Positions 22,276-33,428 are shown, numbered from the stretch's first letter. The stretch: 64,000 bases of DNA from Molossus alvarezi (GCA_037176705.1 CM073885.1:163980290-164044289); one strand, 5' to 3'. The notes: generated by a model from the letters alone, not told the origin. A program made the numbers and translations.

Positions 22276-22996
22276 ATAATTAGAATGTCTTTTGTTACCT
22301 CTCCACCTGACTTATGAAAGAGGGTTATCTTCTTTGACTCAGGAACCCTTTAGGTTCTTGAAAACTTCAAGGGGGAGAGTATGGAAGATATGTCCCAGAA
22401 AGTTCAGATTTTTCTGCTAAAGACTTCAAGACCTCAAATAACTAGTTGGAAAAATCAGAGACACAACTTTATTTGTACCCCATGAATACTTGGAATGAAA
22501 TAGATAACATGATATGATGATAAAGATCTTAAAAGTTCTGAGATAAAGAATCTGGCCCATTGCTTTTTCTAACTAGTCCAACCGTTTGCTTGCTTTCTGA
22601 TTGATGACACAGACTAACTCAAGGCCATTCTCAAACTGCCTGAACCTAACTATGTAATCTTATCTGTTACAGAAGAAGTAATATGTAAATTATTTTAAAC
22701 CTCAGTTTAGTGATAACTAGCATTTTAATGTAAACATTCACAAATTAAAACCACTAACCAAAGCATATTCTTCTACAGTCCACCCATAGTTATCTTGAAA
22801 AAGACATCAATACCTTGCTGAAGAAGTCTGACTCTGCAGTTTCATCATTTACAGCAAGAATGTGGACTGTTCAAATATAGCAGAGAGAATTTCACCCTCA
22901 GAAGTTTAAATTATTTAAACCGTTTAGTTGATATGCATTACCTAGTTAATTCCCTGCTTGCCTGTGTAAAATGGACCATTTACATGCTGAAGTGTT

Positions 22997-23339
22997 TGTC
23001 TGATAGCCTGGGGACTGGCGCCAGGCAACTTGCTCGACCATTACCATGCTTACCCAACCTTAAGCCCCGCCCTGTTTCAGGAACTATTTGCCTTGGGCCT
23101 ATAGATTATCCCCTGCCCTATTCCAGGAACTGTTTGCCCCGAACTTATAGACCCACACCCTCTTACACATCAGGCAGATATAAAAATCGCAGACCCAAGC
23201 ACTGGGCGGGCTTCTAGGACTTGACCCCCAGAGTCTGTGAACCCGCTCAGAGTGTACCCAATAAAGCCTGATCTGGTTATTTGGCTGTTTGGCTCTCCAG
23301 TCTCACCTCATCTTTTCGGCAGCACCCCAATTCCTTACA
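22997..23339 (+). repeat. 5' LTR of the gamma-like ERV
   Basis: 343 bp, TGTCTGATAG to CCTTACA. TATAAAAATC near 23177 and AATAAAGCC at about 23261 mark U3/R signals. It carries an internal direct repeat of about 45 bp (two CAGGAACT(A/G)TTTGCC units) that the 3' LTR has only once, which explains the length difference. Confidence 0.9.
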
Positions 23340-23341
23340 TT

Positions 23342-23359
23342 TGGTGCCGAAACTCGGGA
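23342..23359 (+). promoter_or_regulatory. Primer binding site, tRNA-Phe type
   Basis: TGGTGCCGAAACTCGGGA two bases after the 5' LTR closely fits the 3' end complement of tRNA-Phe, with one mismatch to the expected GAAACCCGGG. ERV-F-type elements use this primer. Confidence 0.75.
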
Positions 23360-23669
23360 GGAGGGTTTTGTGACCCATCCCGGCCTTTTTGGTCAGGACG
23401 AGAGTCCCCCTTCTCTTTATGTACTGCCACCCAACTTCTGGATTTGGAATTTCCCTCGACCCAGCGCCGGCTCCAGAGCCAGTCTCCAAAACCGTAAATC
23501 ATTTCACTTTCTTCGCGGTTTTGATCTGTAGCCGGGGCTCGGGTCTCCTGTCCAAAACTTGGCCAAGTCAGGACGCCCCCACCTCTCTGCCAGAGTTCCA
23601 GAAACTCTCCGGTCTGAAGCTGCTCCCAGGGACGCCTGAGGCTTCTTCACGACCCCCGTCCATCCAGGG

Positions 23670-25214
23670 ATGAGCACCCAAAAGGGACGCCTTTTGTATG
23701 TCCGTTCTCCCGACACTCAAGACCCCTCTAATCTGTTGCCATGGACAATTCCGAATCCAGAATTGACCCTAAGAGCCCCCTCAGGTGTTTCCTCAAAAAT
23801 TTTTCCAAATTGGGATATTCTCAGAGTCTACACAAGAAAAAACTTATCTTCTTGTCCCAGGTTGCCTGGCCTACAATTTTTGCCGGTGCACCAGGAAAGA
23901 TTCTAAAGTCCTTTATATTCATGCTTTCTGGGACCTCCGTTTCCACCCCGACCTCTGCTCCCATTGCTCCACCCTTCAAATCCTCCTTGCCCAAACTGCT
24001 CCAACCCCTCCTAAGGCTTCCTCCATTAAACCCCCTCCTTACACCCTTCCCGATGACCTCCCAGACCATTTAGCCTCCCCTCGGATTTGACCCCCTCCAG
24101 AAGAACTATACGCCCCCAACTGCTCCCCCAAGATAATCCCCTTAGTTCCCCTGTCACTGCCCACACCCGGTCCAGCTCACCCACAGGGCTCGCTGTCCTT
24201 GCTCCCTTTCATGAGGTTGCAGGGGCTGAGGGCTTAGTTAGGGGTCCATATTTCTTTCTCTTTAGAAGATCTCTCTCAAATCAAAAGACGTCTGGGCTCT
24301 TTCTCGGCGGACGCCTCCCTATATTCCAATATCTGAGTCAGACGTATGATCTGACCTGGCAAGATATTCGGGTTATCTGTACCTCCACCCTAAACCCTGA
24401 AAAACCCGAATGTATCTTTGCAACGGCTCAGCAGCAGGCAGATAGGGACCACGTAGTAGACAATACCGTCCCCCTCGGCAACAAAGCAGTTCCCCAGGAC
24501 AATCCTGCATGAAACTATCAGGTCGGCCCTGGATCTAATATTCCACGCCAGAACCTCATGCTCCAATACCTTCTTTGGGGTATGGACGCAGTCTCCAACA
24601 AGGTAATGAACTATGATAAGATGAGAGAAATCACCCAGCACCTTGACGAAAACCCAGCCCTCTTCCTCAACCAACTTCAGGATGCCCTAATCAAATACAC
24701 CTGCCTAGACCTGGGATCCCCAAATGGGGCCACTGTCTTTGCTTCCCACTTCATCTCCTAGTCTGCCCCTGATATCAGAAAGAAACTCAAAAAGGTTGAG
24801 AAGAGCCCTGAAACTCCCAACCAAGACCTCATAAAAATGGCCTTTAAGGTTTTTAATGCCTGGGAGGAGACGGCTGAGGTGGCCTGCCAGGCCAGGTTCC
24901 AACAGAAGGTAAGCCTCCAAAGCCAGGCTTTGGTTGCTGCCCTATGGCCGGCAGGGAACCCAAAAAAACACCAGGCCCCTAAGGGGGGACTCTGCTCACC
25001 TCCAGGCGTCTGTTTCAAATGTGGCAAAGAAGGCCACTGGGCCAATGCTTGCCCACAGCCCAGGCTCCCTACTAAGCCTTGCTCCCAATGCAACATGATG
25101 GGACACTGGAAGTCAGACCACCCGACCCTGGCTCGGTCCTTGGCACCTCAATGCAGGGGATATGAGAACCAGAATTTCCCAGCATTGGAGCTACTGAGGC
25201 TTATGGATGACTGA
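23670..25214 (+). pseudogene. gag remnant of gamma-like ERV
   Basis: Matrix-like sequence (about 23740-24070, with a proline-rich tail), capsid sequence spread over several frames (24087-24760), then an open stretch to 25214. That stretch holds a nucleocapsid with two zinc knuckles at about 25014-25122. The first is a regular CCHC; in the second the last cysteine is replaced by histidine. Frameshifts and stops (for example the TAG at 24760-24762) interrupt it, so no full Gag can be made. Confidence 0.8.
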
Positions 25215-25800
25215 GGCAGCCCTGGTTCTGTGACTCCGGTTACCCTTGCTGAGCCCAGGGTCATGCTCCAGGTAGCGGGTAAGTCTATTTCTTTTTTGAT
25301 AGACACAAGGGCTACCTACTCTGTCCTCCCCTCCCATTCGGGCCTCGCTCTTTCTTTCCAGGTTTTGGTTATGGGAATTGATGGATTCCCTACTACCTCC
25401 AGACGGACGGCCCCACTTAATTGCATCTTCAAGGGCCATCCATTCTCTCATTCCTTCTTAGTAATGCCTGCCTGTCCAGTTCCACTCTTAGGGAGAGACA
25501 TCTTATCTAAACTCCATACAACCATCTCTTTCCTCCCCCAGCAGCCGCATATAATAGCATTGCTCTCTGGCCCTACCCAAACTACTACCTCAAACCCCGC
25601 CAGCTCTTACCAGCAGCCCACCCTAGGGTATGGGACACGGACATGCCCTCATTGCCTCACACCACACACCCATCCTTGTCAAATTTAAAAAAACCCTCAT
25701 CTTACCCCCATCACCCTCAGTTTTCCATCTCTCAGGCTCACCGACTAGGACTCCATCCCGTTATATCTAAACTCAGAAGCCAGGGCCTCCTCATCCCCAC
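25215..25800 (+). pseudogene. Protease and reverse transcriptase stub of gamma-like ERV
   Basis: Follows gag in the same frame after a single TGA (25212-25214), the arrangement of readthrough-type gag-pro-pol. The aspartic protease has LIDT at its active site, but the following Gly is Arg (AGG at 25308-25310), so it would be inactive. LLGRDIL near its end is the usual protease C-terminal motif. Only the first about 30 residues of reverse transcriptase remain before the deletion junction near 25800. Confidence 0.8.
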
Positions 25801-26263
25801 CAACTACAGCTCAGCGGAGTCCCTGGCCTCCCTTCAAAGACAAATAACCTCTCTAGCCCAACTTTCTATGCAGAACCGAAGGGCTCTGGACCTCCTCACG
25901 GCAGAACATGGAGGAACCTATTTCTTGGGGAAGAATGTTGCTATTATATCAACGTATCAGGTTTGGTAGAAACCCGCATTGAAACCCTCCACCAGCTAAG
26001 CTCAGAACTTAAAAAACAAAAATTCTCAGCAGACGCCTCCTCCTGGTGGAATTCCTCCATGTACTCCTTACTCTCCCCCTCCTCGGCCCAGTCATCATCA
26101 TAGGAATTATACTGCTAATTGCCCCCTGTTTTCTCCGCTTCATCCAGGACCAATTTGCACAGCTCACACGGACAATAAAGGTCCACCAAATAATGCTACA
26201 ACAATACCAGCCCTTGACCAGTCCCCCAGACTCGGACCACGCCGACTTGGGCCCCCTCCCCTG
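25801..26263 (+). pseudogene. env transmembrane-subunit remnant of gamma-like ERV
   Basis: Starts inside the ectodomain heptad region and includes the QNRRALDLLTAE segment of the gammaretroviral immunosuppressive-domain region. A frameshift separates this from the membrane span (about 26090-26140) and a short tail. The surface subunit, fusion peptide and the disulphide motif are deleted or degraded, so it has no fusion function. Confidence 0.8.
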
Positions 26264-26336
26264 ACGTCGCCCTCGTTCAGCAGGAAGTAGCCAGAAAGAC
26301 AACCTCGCCCCTATTCCTATACCACAGAGTCGAGAA

Positions 26337-26634
26337 TGTCCGATAGCCTGGGGACTGGTGCCAGGCAACTTGCTCAACCATTACCACACTTACCCAACCT
26401 TAACCCCCGCCCTGTTTCAGGAACTATTTGCCCCAGACTTATAGATTCACACCCTCTTAAGCATCAGGCAGATATAAAAATCGCAGACCCCAGCATTGGG
26501 CATGGCTTCTAGGACTCAACCCCCGGAGTCTGTGAACCTGCCCAGAGTATACCCAATAAAGCCTGATCTGGTTAGTAGACTGTATGGCTCTCCAGTCTCT
26601 TCTCATCTTTTCTGTGGTGCCCCGATTCCTTACA
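26337..26634 (+). repeat. 3' LTR of the gamma-like ERV
   Basis: 298 bp, TGTCCGATAG to CCTTACA, with TATAAAAATC near 26472 and AATAAAGCC at about 26552. It lacks the 45-bp repeat of the 5' LTR. Confidence 0.9.
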
Positions 26635-26924
26635 GTGTTCACCTTTGTAACTTACCTCCAAGACTAAAATGAAGAAACCAAAAGGAAGCCTCTTGTCTCA
26701 TTTGGGGACATAGGAGAAGTTGCTAATTTAGTCTGCTAACAGAAAAGAAACTTTGTTCAGGTCACTAATCTTAAATAGGTGAAGATTTAAATGAGAAATT
26801 TTCTGTTTCATTCTTAAATTTATATATTATACTTCAAAGTCAGCTAGAAGTTAGGTAAATAAACCCATTTGATAGGCTGAAAACAATATTGTTAATAATA
26901 ATTTTGATAATAGTAGTTGTGGTA

Positions 26925-27115
26925 CTCATGCTGATAAGCATGTACTAGGCACTGAATTAAATTCTAGATAGTCTTACACATAATCACCCTTGAAGGATAG
27001 ATTATTATCTTTCTTTTCATATCAGGAAACACATTTGGAAATGATAAGTAATGTTCCCAACACCTGGCAAGCAAGAAAGCTAGGCATTAAACTCAGGCTG
27101 GTGAGAATTGAAAGC
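26925..27115 (+). repeat. MIR fragment within copy B
   Basis: Counterpart of the MIR at 13060-13275 (TGTACTAGGCACTGAATTAAA, GATTATTATC, CACCTGGCAAGC), carried along in the duplication. Confidence 0.65.
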
Positions 27116-28045
27116 CCATCTCTGTTTTTTTTATCACTCACTATGACTTGTCTTTGTTTAAGCAAATGTTTATTCAGTTAAAGCTATATTTCTTCCTTCT
27201 ACCCATACCAATTAAAAATAAATACATAGACTTCCAATCAAGATGATAGTGTGGGTAAATGTGGTATCATCTCGTCCCACAACCACATCAAAGTTACAAC
27301 TAAACTACAAAACAACCATCATTCAAAATTGCCTAAAATCAAGCTGAATGGAAGTCCTACAACTACAAAATTAAAGCAGCAGCCACATGGAGACTGGTAG
27401 AAGGGGCAGAGGTGCGATGGGCTGGTCCCTCACCCATATGTGGAAGATAAAAATCAGGAGGAAATGGCTGGGAAGGTCTTCTCTGAGGACTGAGGGGTCC
27501 CCGTCCCACACCAAACACCCCGCTCAGGCTTCCAGTGCCAGGAAGAGAGGTCCCCATAACTTCTGGCTGGAAAAACCAGTGGGAACTGAGGCTCAGAGAA
27601 GCTGATGCAGCTGGAGCCCCAAGCAGATTTTCAAAGGACCTGCACAGGGACTTAATCAGACTCATTCCCTCTAAGCTTGGGGTGAGGCAGCTCTAGGGGC
27701 ACCAGAGACATACAGGGAAGAACTGAGCTGTTTGACACTGGAGTAAAGGCTGGAGGGGGGTTTTCTCAGGGACAAACATGCTGTCAGAGGCTTTTGTTCC
27801 TTTGGTGAGCCCTTCCTGGGGTGACAGCAACCTGGCTGACACTGGTTGCCCCACCCTGGCGATTCCCTGAGGCCCTGCCCCACCCAACTTTTAGGCCCAC
27901 CCAAGCTGTTGCCAGTTGTTTTACCAAAGGATTGGCCTGTCTTGGATCCTGCTTCAGTTTTCCTAAATTCTTTCAAGCAAGGAGCATCTGGTCTCAGCTA
28001 GCCACATACCTCTCATAAAGTAATACACAAAAACAAACACAGGGA

Positions 28046-28145
28046 GGCAACCAAAATGAGGAGACAAAGAAACAGGTCCCAAATTAAAGAACAGAACAAA
28101 ACCATAAGAAAAGAACTAAGTGAAATGGAGATAAGCAACCTAACA
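28046..28145 (+). pseudogene. HAL1 copy 2 ORF1, part before the provirus
   Basis: ORF1 start region (QIKEQNKTIRKELSEMEISN) up to CTAACA, the provirus target site. The matching frame resumes after the 3' LTR at 33795. Confidence 0.7.
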
Positions 28146-28511
28146 TGTGGGAGACATTTTGCATGGCGTCAATTTTGTTATAATCTGCTCTGCCATCGCC
28201 TGCCCCAAGGCAGGATATCTCTGCATTCTGCATTTCTTTATCTCTGTATTTTGCATTTCTTTAAGTAACCATTTACTCATCAGCCAGTCTTTACTGACCT
28301 TTTGTTCCTTTTGTAGTATTTCCTAGAATTGCTTCGGGCAAGCCTGGTGCTTGGCAACAGGTGCTTCTTGCCCTCTATATTGTGTGAATTACCCCTGAAT
28401 AAACGAGACTTGATCAGAATCCTGTCTTGTCTCCATTTCTCGTGTCTCTTGTCCCTCCTCATCCTCACTCCCCCTCTAGAGTCCTCGTTGCTCGACCTGC
28501 GGGACGGGTCA
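28146..28511 (+). repeat. 5' LTR of the betaretroviral provirus
   Basis: TGTGGGAGAC to GGGTCA. AATAAA at 28398-28403 with the R end about 14 bases on (GATCAG). U3 has two similar TCTGCATTTCTTT/TTTGCATTTCTTT blocks in tandem. The same LTR family is used in the retrocopy at 4607-4890. Confidence 0.95.
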
Positions 28512-28513
28512 AG

Positions 28514-28531
28514 TGGCGCCCAACATGGGGC
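28514..28531 (+). promoter_or_regulatory. Primer binding site, tRNA-Lys type
   Basis: TGGCGCCCAACATGGGGC two bases after the LTR matches the tRNA-Lys1,2 complement with one mismatch (CAACGTGGGGC expected). This primer is typical of betaretroviruses and HERV-K-like elements. Confidence 0.9.
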
Positions 28532-28650
28532 TCCAGCACGGGGGATCCAGTGAAGGACGCCGTTCGAGTGGCTGGCAGAAAGGAAAACAAAGGAAAAGAA
28601 AGTAAAAGAAAAGAGGGAACGACGTGGGAACCTGCTACGTCTGCACCCCT

Positions 28651-28660
28651 CAGGTAAGTG
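28651..28660 (+). promoter_or_regulatory. Leader splice donor of the provirus
   Basis: CAG followed by GTAAGTG is a near-perfect 5' splice site, placed between the primer site and the gag ATG at 28671, where retroviruses have the donor for subgenomic env RNA. Confidence 0.7.
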
Positions 28661-28670
28661 AACGACGATT

Positions 28671-29936
28671 ATGGGTCAAGCATTGAGCCAAGATAAGATG
28701 TTCGTTGAAGGACTAAAAAAGGCTATCAAGGCACGAGGAGTAAAGGTGAAATTAAGCATTTGTGCCAGTATTTTGATTATATTAAAGAAGTTTGTCCTTG
28801 GTTTGGTACAGAGGGAATTATAGATCAAAAATGATGGAAAATAGTTGGTGATGCTCTTAGAGATTACTATAAGACTTATGGACCAGAGAAGGTCCCGGTA
28901 ACTGCTTTTTCTTATTGGTATTTAATAGATGAGATTTTATCTCAGAGACATTCTGATCCTCTCGTTGCCAATGTAGTAGAATATGGCGAGGGTATATTAC
29001 AGAAAGAAAAAAAGGGGAATGAAAATGAAAGTAAAGAATGTGAGGACTTCATGTCATTCGATAGTGATAATGAGGAAGAAGAAACTGAGCCCACTCGGAA
29101 TAAAATTATGCCTAAAAGCTCTATTTATCCCGACCTATCAGAATATTTGGAGACTGTTCCTGATGGAGGGGAGGTTAATTGGGATGAATTGGTGGATGAA
29201 GCTGCCAGATCTGATTGGCCTCTTGTTTCTCAATGCCCCCCACCTTATAATAATAATCCCAGTGCTCCCCTGCTGGCCTGTCCAGTCCTTGACCCTAGAA
29301 AAGAACTTAGAGATAAAATTGAACACCTCAAAGAACAAATAAAACTGGAAAAAGAGCACCAAGATCTCATAGCCCAATTAGAAGGACTAAAAGTAGGAAA
29401 ATCTAAAAAGGAGAGTGAAGTAAGATCAGAAGTCCTCGGTAATCAAAAGCCACCGCTTGCAACTTGCACCAGAGCTAGATGATATAGAGGCTTTTCCAGT
29501 AACAGAAACAGTGGACGCGCAAGGACAGGCTTGGCGCCACCATAGCGGGTTTGATTTTAAATTAATAAAGGAGTTAAAGACTGCTGTAGCACAATACAGA
29601 GCCACAGCCCCATATACTACGGCAATTTTAGAGCAGAGAATTGGCTTACGCCTGGGGATTGGCAGACGTTAGCCTGAGCGACACTTGCTGGAGGAGACTA
29701 TCTCCTATGGAAATCAGAATATGTAGAGAACTGCAGGGACATTGCTAAACGCAATGTGCAGGCTGGTAATGGATGGAATTTCGATATGCTAATAGGAGAA
29801 GGAAATTATGCTAATAGTGATGCCCAAATGCAATATGATGCAGGTCTTTTTGCCCAAGTTCAGGCTGCAGGCACTAGAGCATGGAGGAAACTGCCCACCA
29901 AAGGCGACACGAGCTCCTCCCTTACTCAAGATTTTG
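28671..29936 (+). pseudogene. gag remnant of betaretroviral provirus
   Basis: Begins with a myristoylation-type start (MGQ) at 28671. A frameshift near 28757 and an in-frame TGA near 28829 break the matrix domain. A later open stretch (29051-29482) has an acidic linker, a late-domain-like PPPYNNN at about 29238 and a helical segment. Another frameshift leads to the capsid N-terminal domain (29457-29930). It stops abruptly near 29936, where capsid sequence is fused to protease sequence. Nucleocapsid is absent. Confidence 0.85.
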
Positions 29937-30150
29937 TTCTGGATTGCCTATAAATCTTTGGGGTAGAGACCTCTTATCCCAATTAGGATTAATAATGGGA
30001 AGCCCGAATGCTGTTATTACTACCCAAAATGTTGAAAACCGGATATCTACCAGGCCAAGGGCTGGGAAAAAATAATATGGGTATAACAGAACCCATAGAG
30101 CCCTCCCCAAAAACTGATAGGGCAGGATTAGGCCATTTTCCATAGGGGCC
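29937..30150 (+). pseudogene. Protease C-terminal remnant
   Basis: [12 protein letters not shown], the C-terminal helix motif of a retroviral aspartic protease, is joined directly to gag capsid. The active site and the dUTPase upstream are deleted. Stops follow within about 120 bases before the reverse transcriptase frame. Confidence 0.75.
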
Positions 30151-30162
30151 ATTGACACTCCT

Positions 30163-30987
30163 GTGACCCATGCAGAAAAGATCACGTGGCTATCTGAGGA
30201 GCCGGTGTGGGTTGATCAATGGCCTCTAACAGCAGAAAAACTGATGGCTGCACAACAGCTGGTACAGGAGCAGCTTGATGCTGGCCACATTGTCCCTAGT
30301 AACTCCCCTTGGAATACTCCTATTTTTGTCATTAAAAAGAAATCTGGTAAATGGCGGCTATTGCAAGACTTAAGAGCTGTAAATAAGACTATGGCACTAA
30401 TGGGAGCCTTACAGCCAGGACTTCCCTCACCTGTTGCCATACCTTTGGGTTATTTCAAAGTCATTGTTGATCTAAAGGATTGTTTTTTCACGATTCCTCT
30501 GCATCCAGATGATCAGAGGCGATTTGCATTCAGCTTACCAGCTATAAATTTCAAAGCGCCTATGAAAAGATTCCAATGGCGTGTTCTGCCACAGGGAATG
30601 GCTAAAAGCCCTACCCTATGCCAATCCTTTGTGGCCTCAGCCTTACAATCAGTTAGAGACAATTGGCCAAATATGTACATTATACATTACATGGATGATA
30701 TCCTCATAGCCGGAGAACAGGGGAGCGAGGTTTTGAAATGCTATGAGATGATGCGCATTGCCCTACGAGACAAAGGCCTGGAAATAGCCCCTGACAAGGT
30801 CCAACTCGCAGACCCTTATACATACCTTGGTTTTCAAATGCAAGGGTCCCTAATTACTTCTCAAAAATTAAAACTGAAATTAGACAAGCTTAAAACCCTA
30901 AATGATTTCCAAAAATTGCTAGGGGACATTAATTGGCTTATGCCCTATTTAAAAATCAGTAAAGGAGAACTTAAACCCCCTGTATGA
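30163..30987 (+). pseudogene. Reverse transcriptase fingers-palm region
   Basis: A 274-codon open frame copying RNA into DNA in the intact virus. Visible are the substrate-binding region [11 protein letters not shown], the first catalytic Asp in [19 protein letters not shown], and YMDD with the catalytic pair near 30690. It shifts frame in the C run near 30975-30979 and stops at 30985; the connection and RNase H follow in another frame. The conserved catalytic residues are intact but the protein is split. Confidence 0.88.
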
Positions 30988-30989
30988 TA

Positions 30990-32776
30990 TACTGCAGGGA
31001 GATGCCAACCCTACATCTCCCCGTGAACTTACCTTGGAAGGAAAACAGGCTATACGCAAAGTCGAACAGGCTATCCATTCTCAAGCAACCACCTTTATGG
31101 ATTACACTAAACCTTTAAAGTTTATTATTTGTAAGACTGCTCTCTCCCCAACCGCTGTTTTCTGGCAGACAGCGCCCTTAATGTGGATTCACTTGCCTGC
31201 CACACCTAAAATGGTCATTGAGCCATATTATCAGGCAGTTTCCAATCTCATTATGATGGGCAGGAAACAAGGGAAATGTTATTTTGGTAAGGAGCCAGAT
31301 ATTATTATACAACCCTATACCATGGACCAAATTAGCTGGCTCATGCAAAATACTGAATTTTGGCCCATTTCCCTAGCCTCTTATGCGGGGATTCTAGACA
31401 ATCATTATCCACCAGACAAACTTATTGATTTTGCCAATAAGCATGAGTTTACCTTTCCTATACTCACAGCATCTAAGCCTCTGAGAAATGCTTTACTAGT
31501 ATTTACTGATGGGTCCTCGACGGGTAGAGCTGCTTACACTTATCTGGACCAAACAGTGTCATTTATGACCAGCAGCACATCTGCTCAACTAACAGAACTG
31601 CAAGCCATTGTTGCTGTTTTTTCTGCCTTCCCAGATCAATCTCTCAATATTTACACAGATAGTGCATACATTGCACATTCTATACCTCTATTAGAAACAG
31701 CTGGACAGGTAAAAAACATATCCAATGCAGGAAATTTGTTTAGGCAGTTACAGAAGCTAATTACAAAAGGAGTCCACCCATTTTACGTAGGCCACTTACG
31801 CACCCATTCTGGGCTGCCAGGACCTCTTGCTGAGGGAAACAAAAAAGCTGACCTAGCTACTGGCCTCCAGGATTCTAATCAAGTGTTTACAGCCATTGAT
31901 AACAGCTCTGATAAAATCACCCTAGCGCATAACAGTCATCGATTACATCATCTCAATGCTAAAACGCTTCGCCTCATGCATCAGATTACTAGGGAACAAG
32001 CTAGGGAAATTGTTAAAAACTGCCCCTCATGTGCCACTCATTTGCCGGTCCCCCACCTTGGAGTAAACCCAAGGGGACTAATTCCTAATGCATTATGGCA
32101 AATGGATGTTACTCACATCTCTGAATTTGGAAATCTTAAATATGTACATGTTATCATAGATACCTTTAGTGGGTTCATTTATGCCTCCCTCCAAACTGGT
32201 GAAGCCACAAAACATGTGATCAGTCACATGCTAACCACATTTACAGTTCTGGGATGCCCACAGCAATTGAAAACCGATAACGGCCCAGGCTATACAAGTT
32301 CAGCCTTCTCCCAATTTTGCAAACGCCTCAATATTCAACACATAACAGGTATACCTTACAACCCTCAGGGCCAAGGGATTGTAGAGAGAGCACATCTGTC
32401 TTTAAAGATCACCATTAATAAAATAAAAAAGGGGGAATGGTACCCCACGAGGGGGTCACCCAGAAATATTCTCTCTCATGCCTTATTTATCCTCAATTTT
32501 TTAAATTTGGACACTGATGGGCAATCTGCTGCTAATCGCTTTTGGCATACAGAAACCCAAAAACAATTTGCCTCAGTGTTGTGGAAAGATCCGCTAACCA
32601 ACTCTTGGCATGGCCTAGACCCAGTCCTCATCTGGGGCCGAGGTTCTGTATGCATTTACTCTAAGAAAATGAAATCTGCCAGGTGGCTACCAGAGCGTCT
32701 GGTTAAACAGATTGATCAAGTTAAAGGAATAACAGATAACCATATAGATAACTCCAGGAATGAAAATTCGCCCTGA
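30990..32776 (+). pseudogene. RT connection, RNase H and integrase region
   Basis: An open frame of about 590 codons. After the RT thumb/connection comes RNase H with Asp in FTDGSS (near 31508), Glu in TELQAI, Asp in YTDSAY and Asp in KKADL. Integrase follows with an HX3H..CX2C zinc domain (about 31927-32035), the DDE triad in QMDVTH, KTDNGPG and IVERAH, and a C-terminal domain with LIWGRGSV and RWLPERLV. All hallmark residues are present and no stop interrupts it, which is striking beside the ruined gag and env. It lacks its own start and depends on the broken upstream frame. Confidence 0.88.
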
Positions 32777-33190
32777 GAGGCTTTTCCTGTTTTTTTCTTT
32801 TCAGGAATGGACCGGAAGGCTGAAATCTTACTGCAGGGATACTACTGCATCTTTGCCTGCTTGTGGAAGGAGGTTTGGGGCCTCCTCCACACCCTGACGA
32901 GCTCCTGAGGACCTTATTTGGCCCCCCATGCGATTGCCTTACAGGAATGCTGCTGCTTAAAAGAGCTTTTCTTCAATAACCCTCTTTGGAGCAGGCTAAA
33001 TGGGGTGCCCTCTGTTGGGCCCCTTACTAGGCCTTTTCACTCAATGAGGTGATGGCTTTTATCAAGCAGCAGACAGATGCCATTGAGTTGCAATCTATAC
33101 AGGTCCATTATCATAGACTTGAAATGGCCGACAAAGAAGCTCACTCTAGCTGTGAGTCAGTAAGCTATGACTATGCCCGAGATGGCAAAT
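32777..33190 (+). pseudogene. env remnant (transmembrane-subunit end)
   Basis: Only short pieces remain. A segment near 33010-33045 resembles the end of the membrane anchor, and a frame from about 33050 to 33192 reads as the helical cytoplasmic tail (FIKQQTDAIELQSIQ) ending in SYDYARDGK and a stop. The surface subunit and ectodomain are deleted. Confidence 0.65.
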
Positions 33191-33221
33191 AGTGAGTCTC
33201 AAAAACCTCGTCACCTTGGTG

Positions 33222-33390
33222 CGCTGGACTGGATAGCCAGAGACGGGCAACTGGAACTCACACGCGTCGCCAACCACCACCTAAGACAGGAACAAGGCCT
33301 TATGCTGCCTTGCTTTCCAATGACGGGTAAGGACAGATTGGCACCGTGTGCAAGTTTCCTGACCTAAGACAGGCACAGTCCCCTCAAGGT
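33222..33390 (+). promoter_or_regulatory. Constitutive transport element-like RNA structure
   Basis: Between env and the 3' LTR lie four motifs in two related pairs: GCCAGAGACGGGCAA (33235) with ACCTAAGACAGG (33279), and CCAATGACGGGTAA (33317) with ACCTAAGACAGG (33362). The segment between them pairs as a long hairpin: CAAGGC with GCCTTG at the tip, GCCAA with TTGGC, and CACACG with CGTGTG further out. This is the two-fold loop arrangement of the Mason-Pfizer/SRV constitutive transport element, which binds NXF1/TAP to export unspliced RNA. Function here is inferred. Confidence 0.8.
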
Positions 33391-33412
33391 ATTATTTCGG
33401 CCTTAAAAAATT

Positions 33413-33426
33413 AAAGAAAAGGGGGA
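33413..33426 (+). promoter_or_regulatory. Polypurine tract
   Basis: AAAGAAAAGGGGGA two bases before the 3' LTR is the plus-strand primer site of reverse transcription. Confidence 0.9.
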
Positions 33427-33428
33427 CC

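Larger units (their letters stand above)
22997..26634 (+). mobile_element. Gammaretrovirus-like ERV (class I), internally deleted
   Basis: Two TG...CA LTRs (22997-23339 and 26337-26634) enclose a 3-kb remnant. A 5-bp TSD (GTGTT at 22992-22996 and 26635-26639) flanks it, and copy A shows the uninterrupted site near 12765. Order inside: tRNA-Phe-type primer binding site, gag, protease, a stub of reverse transcriptase, the end of env transmembrane subunit. Most of pol and the env surface subunit are missing. The LTRs differ at about 34 of 298 aligned sites, so the insertion is old. Confidence 0.9.
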
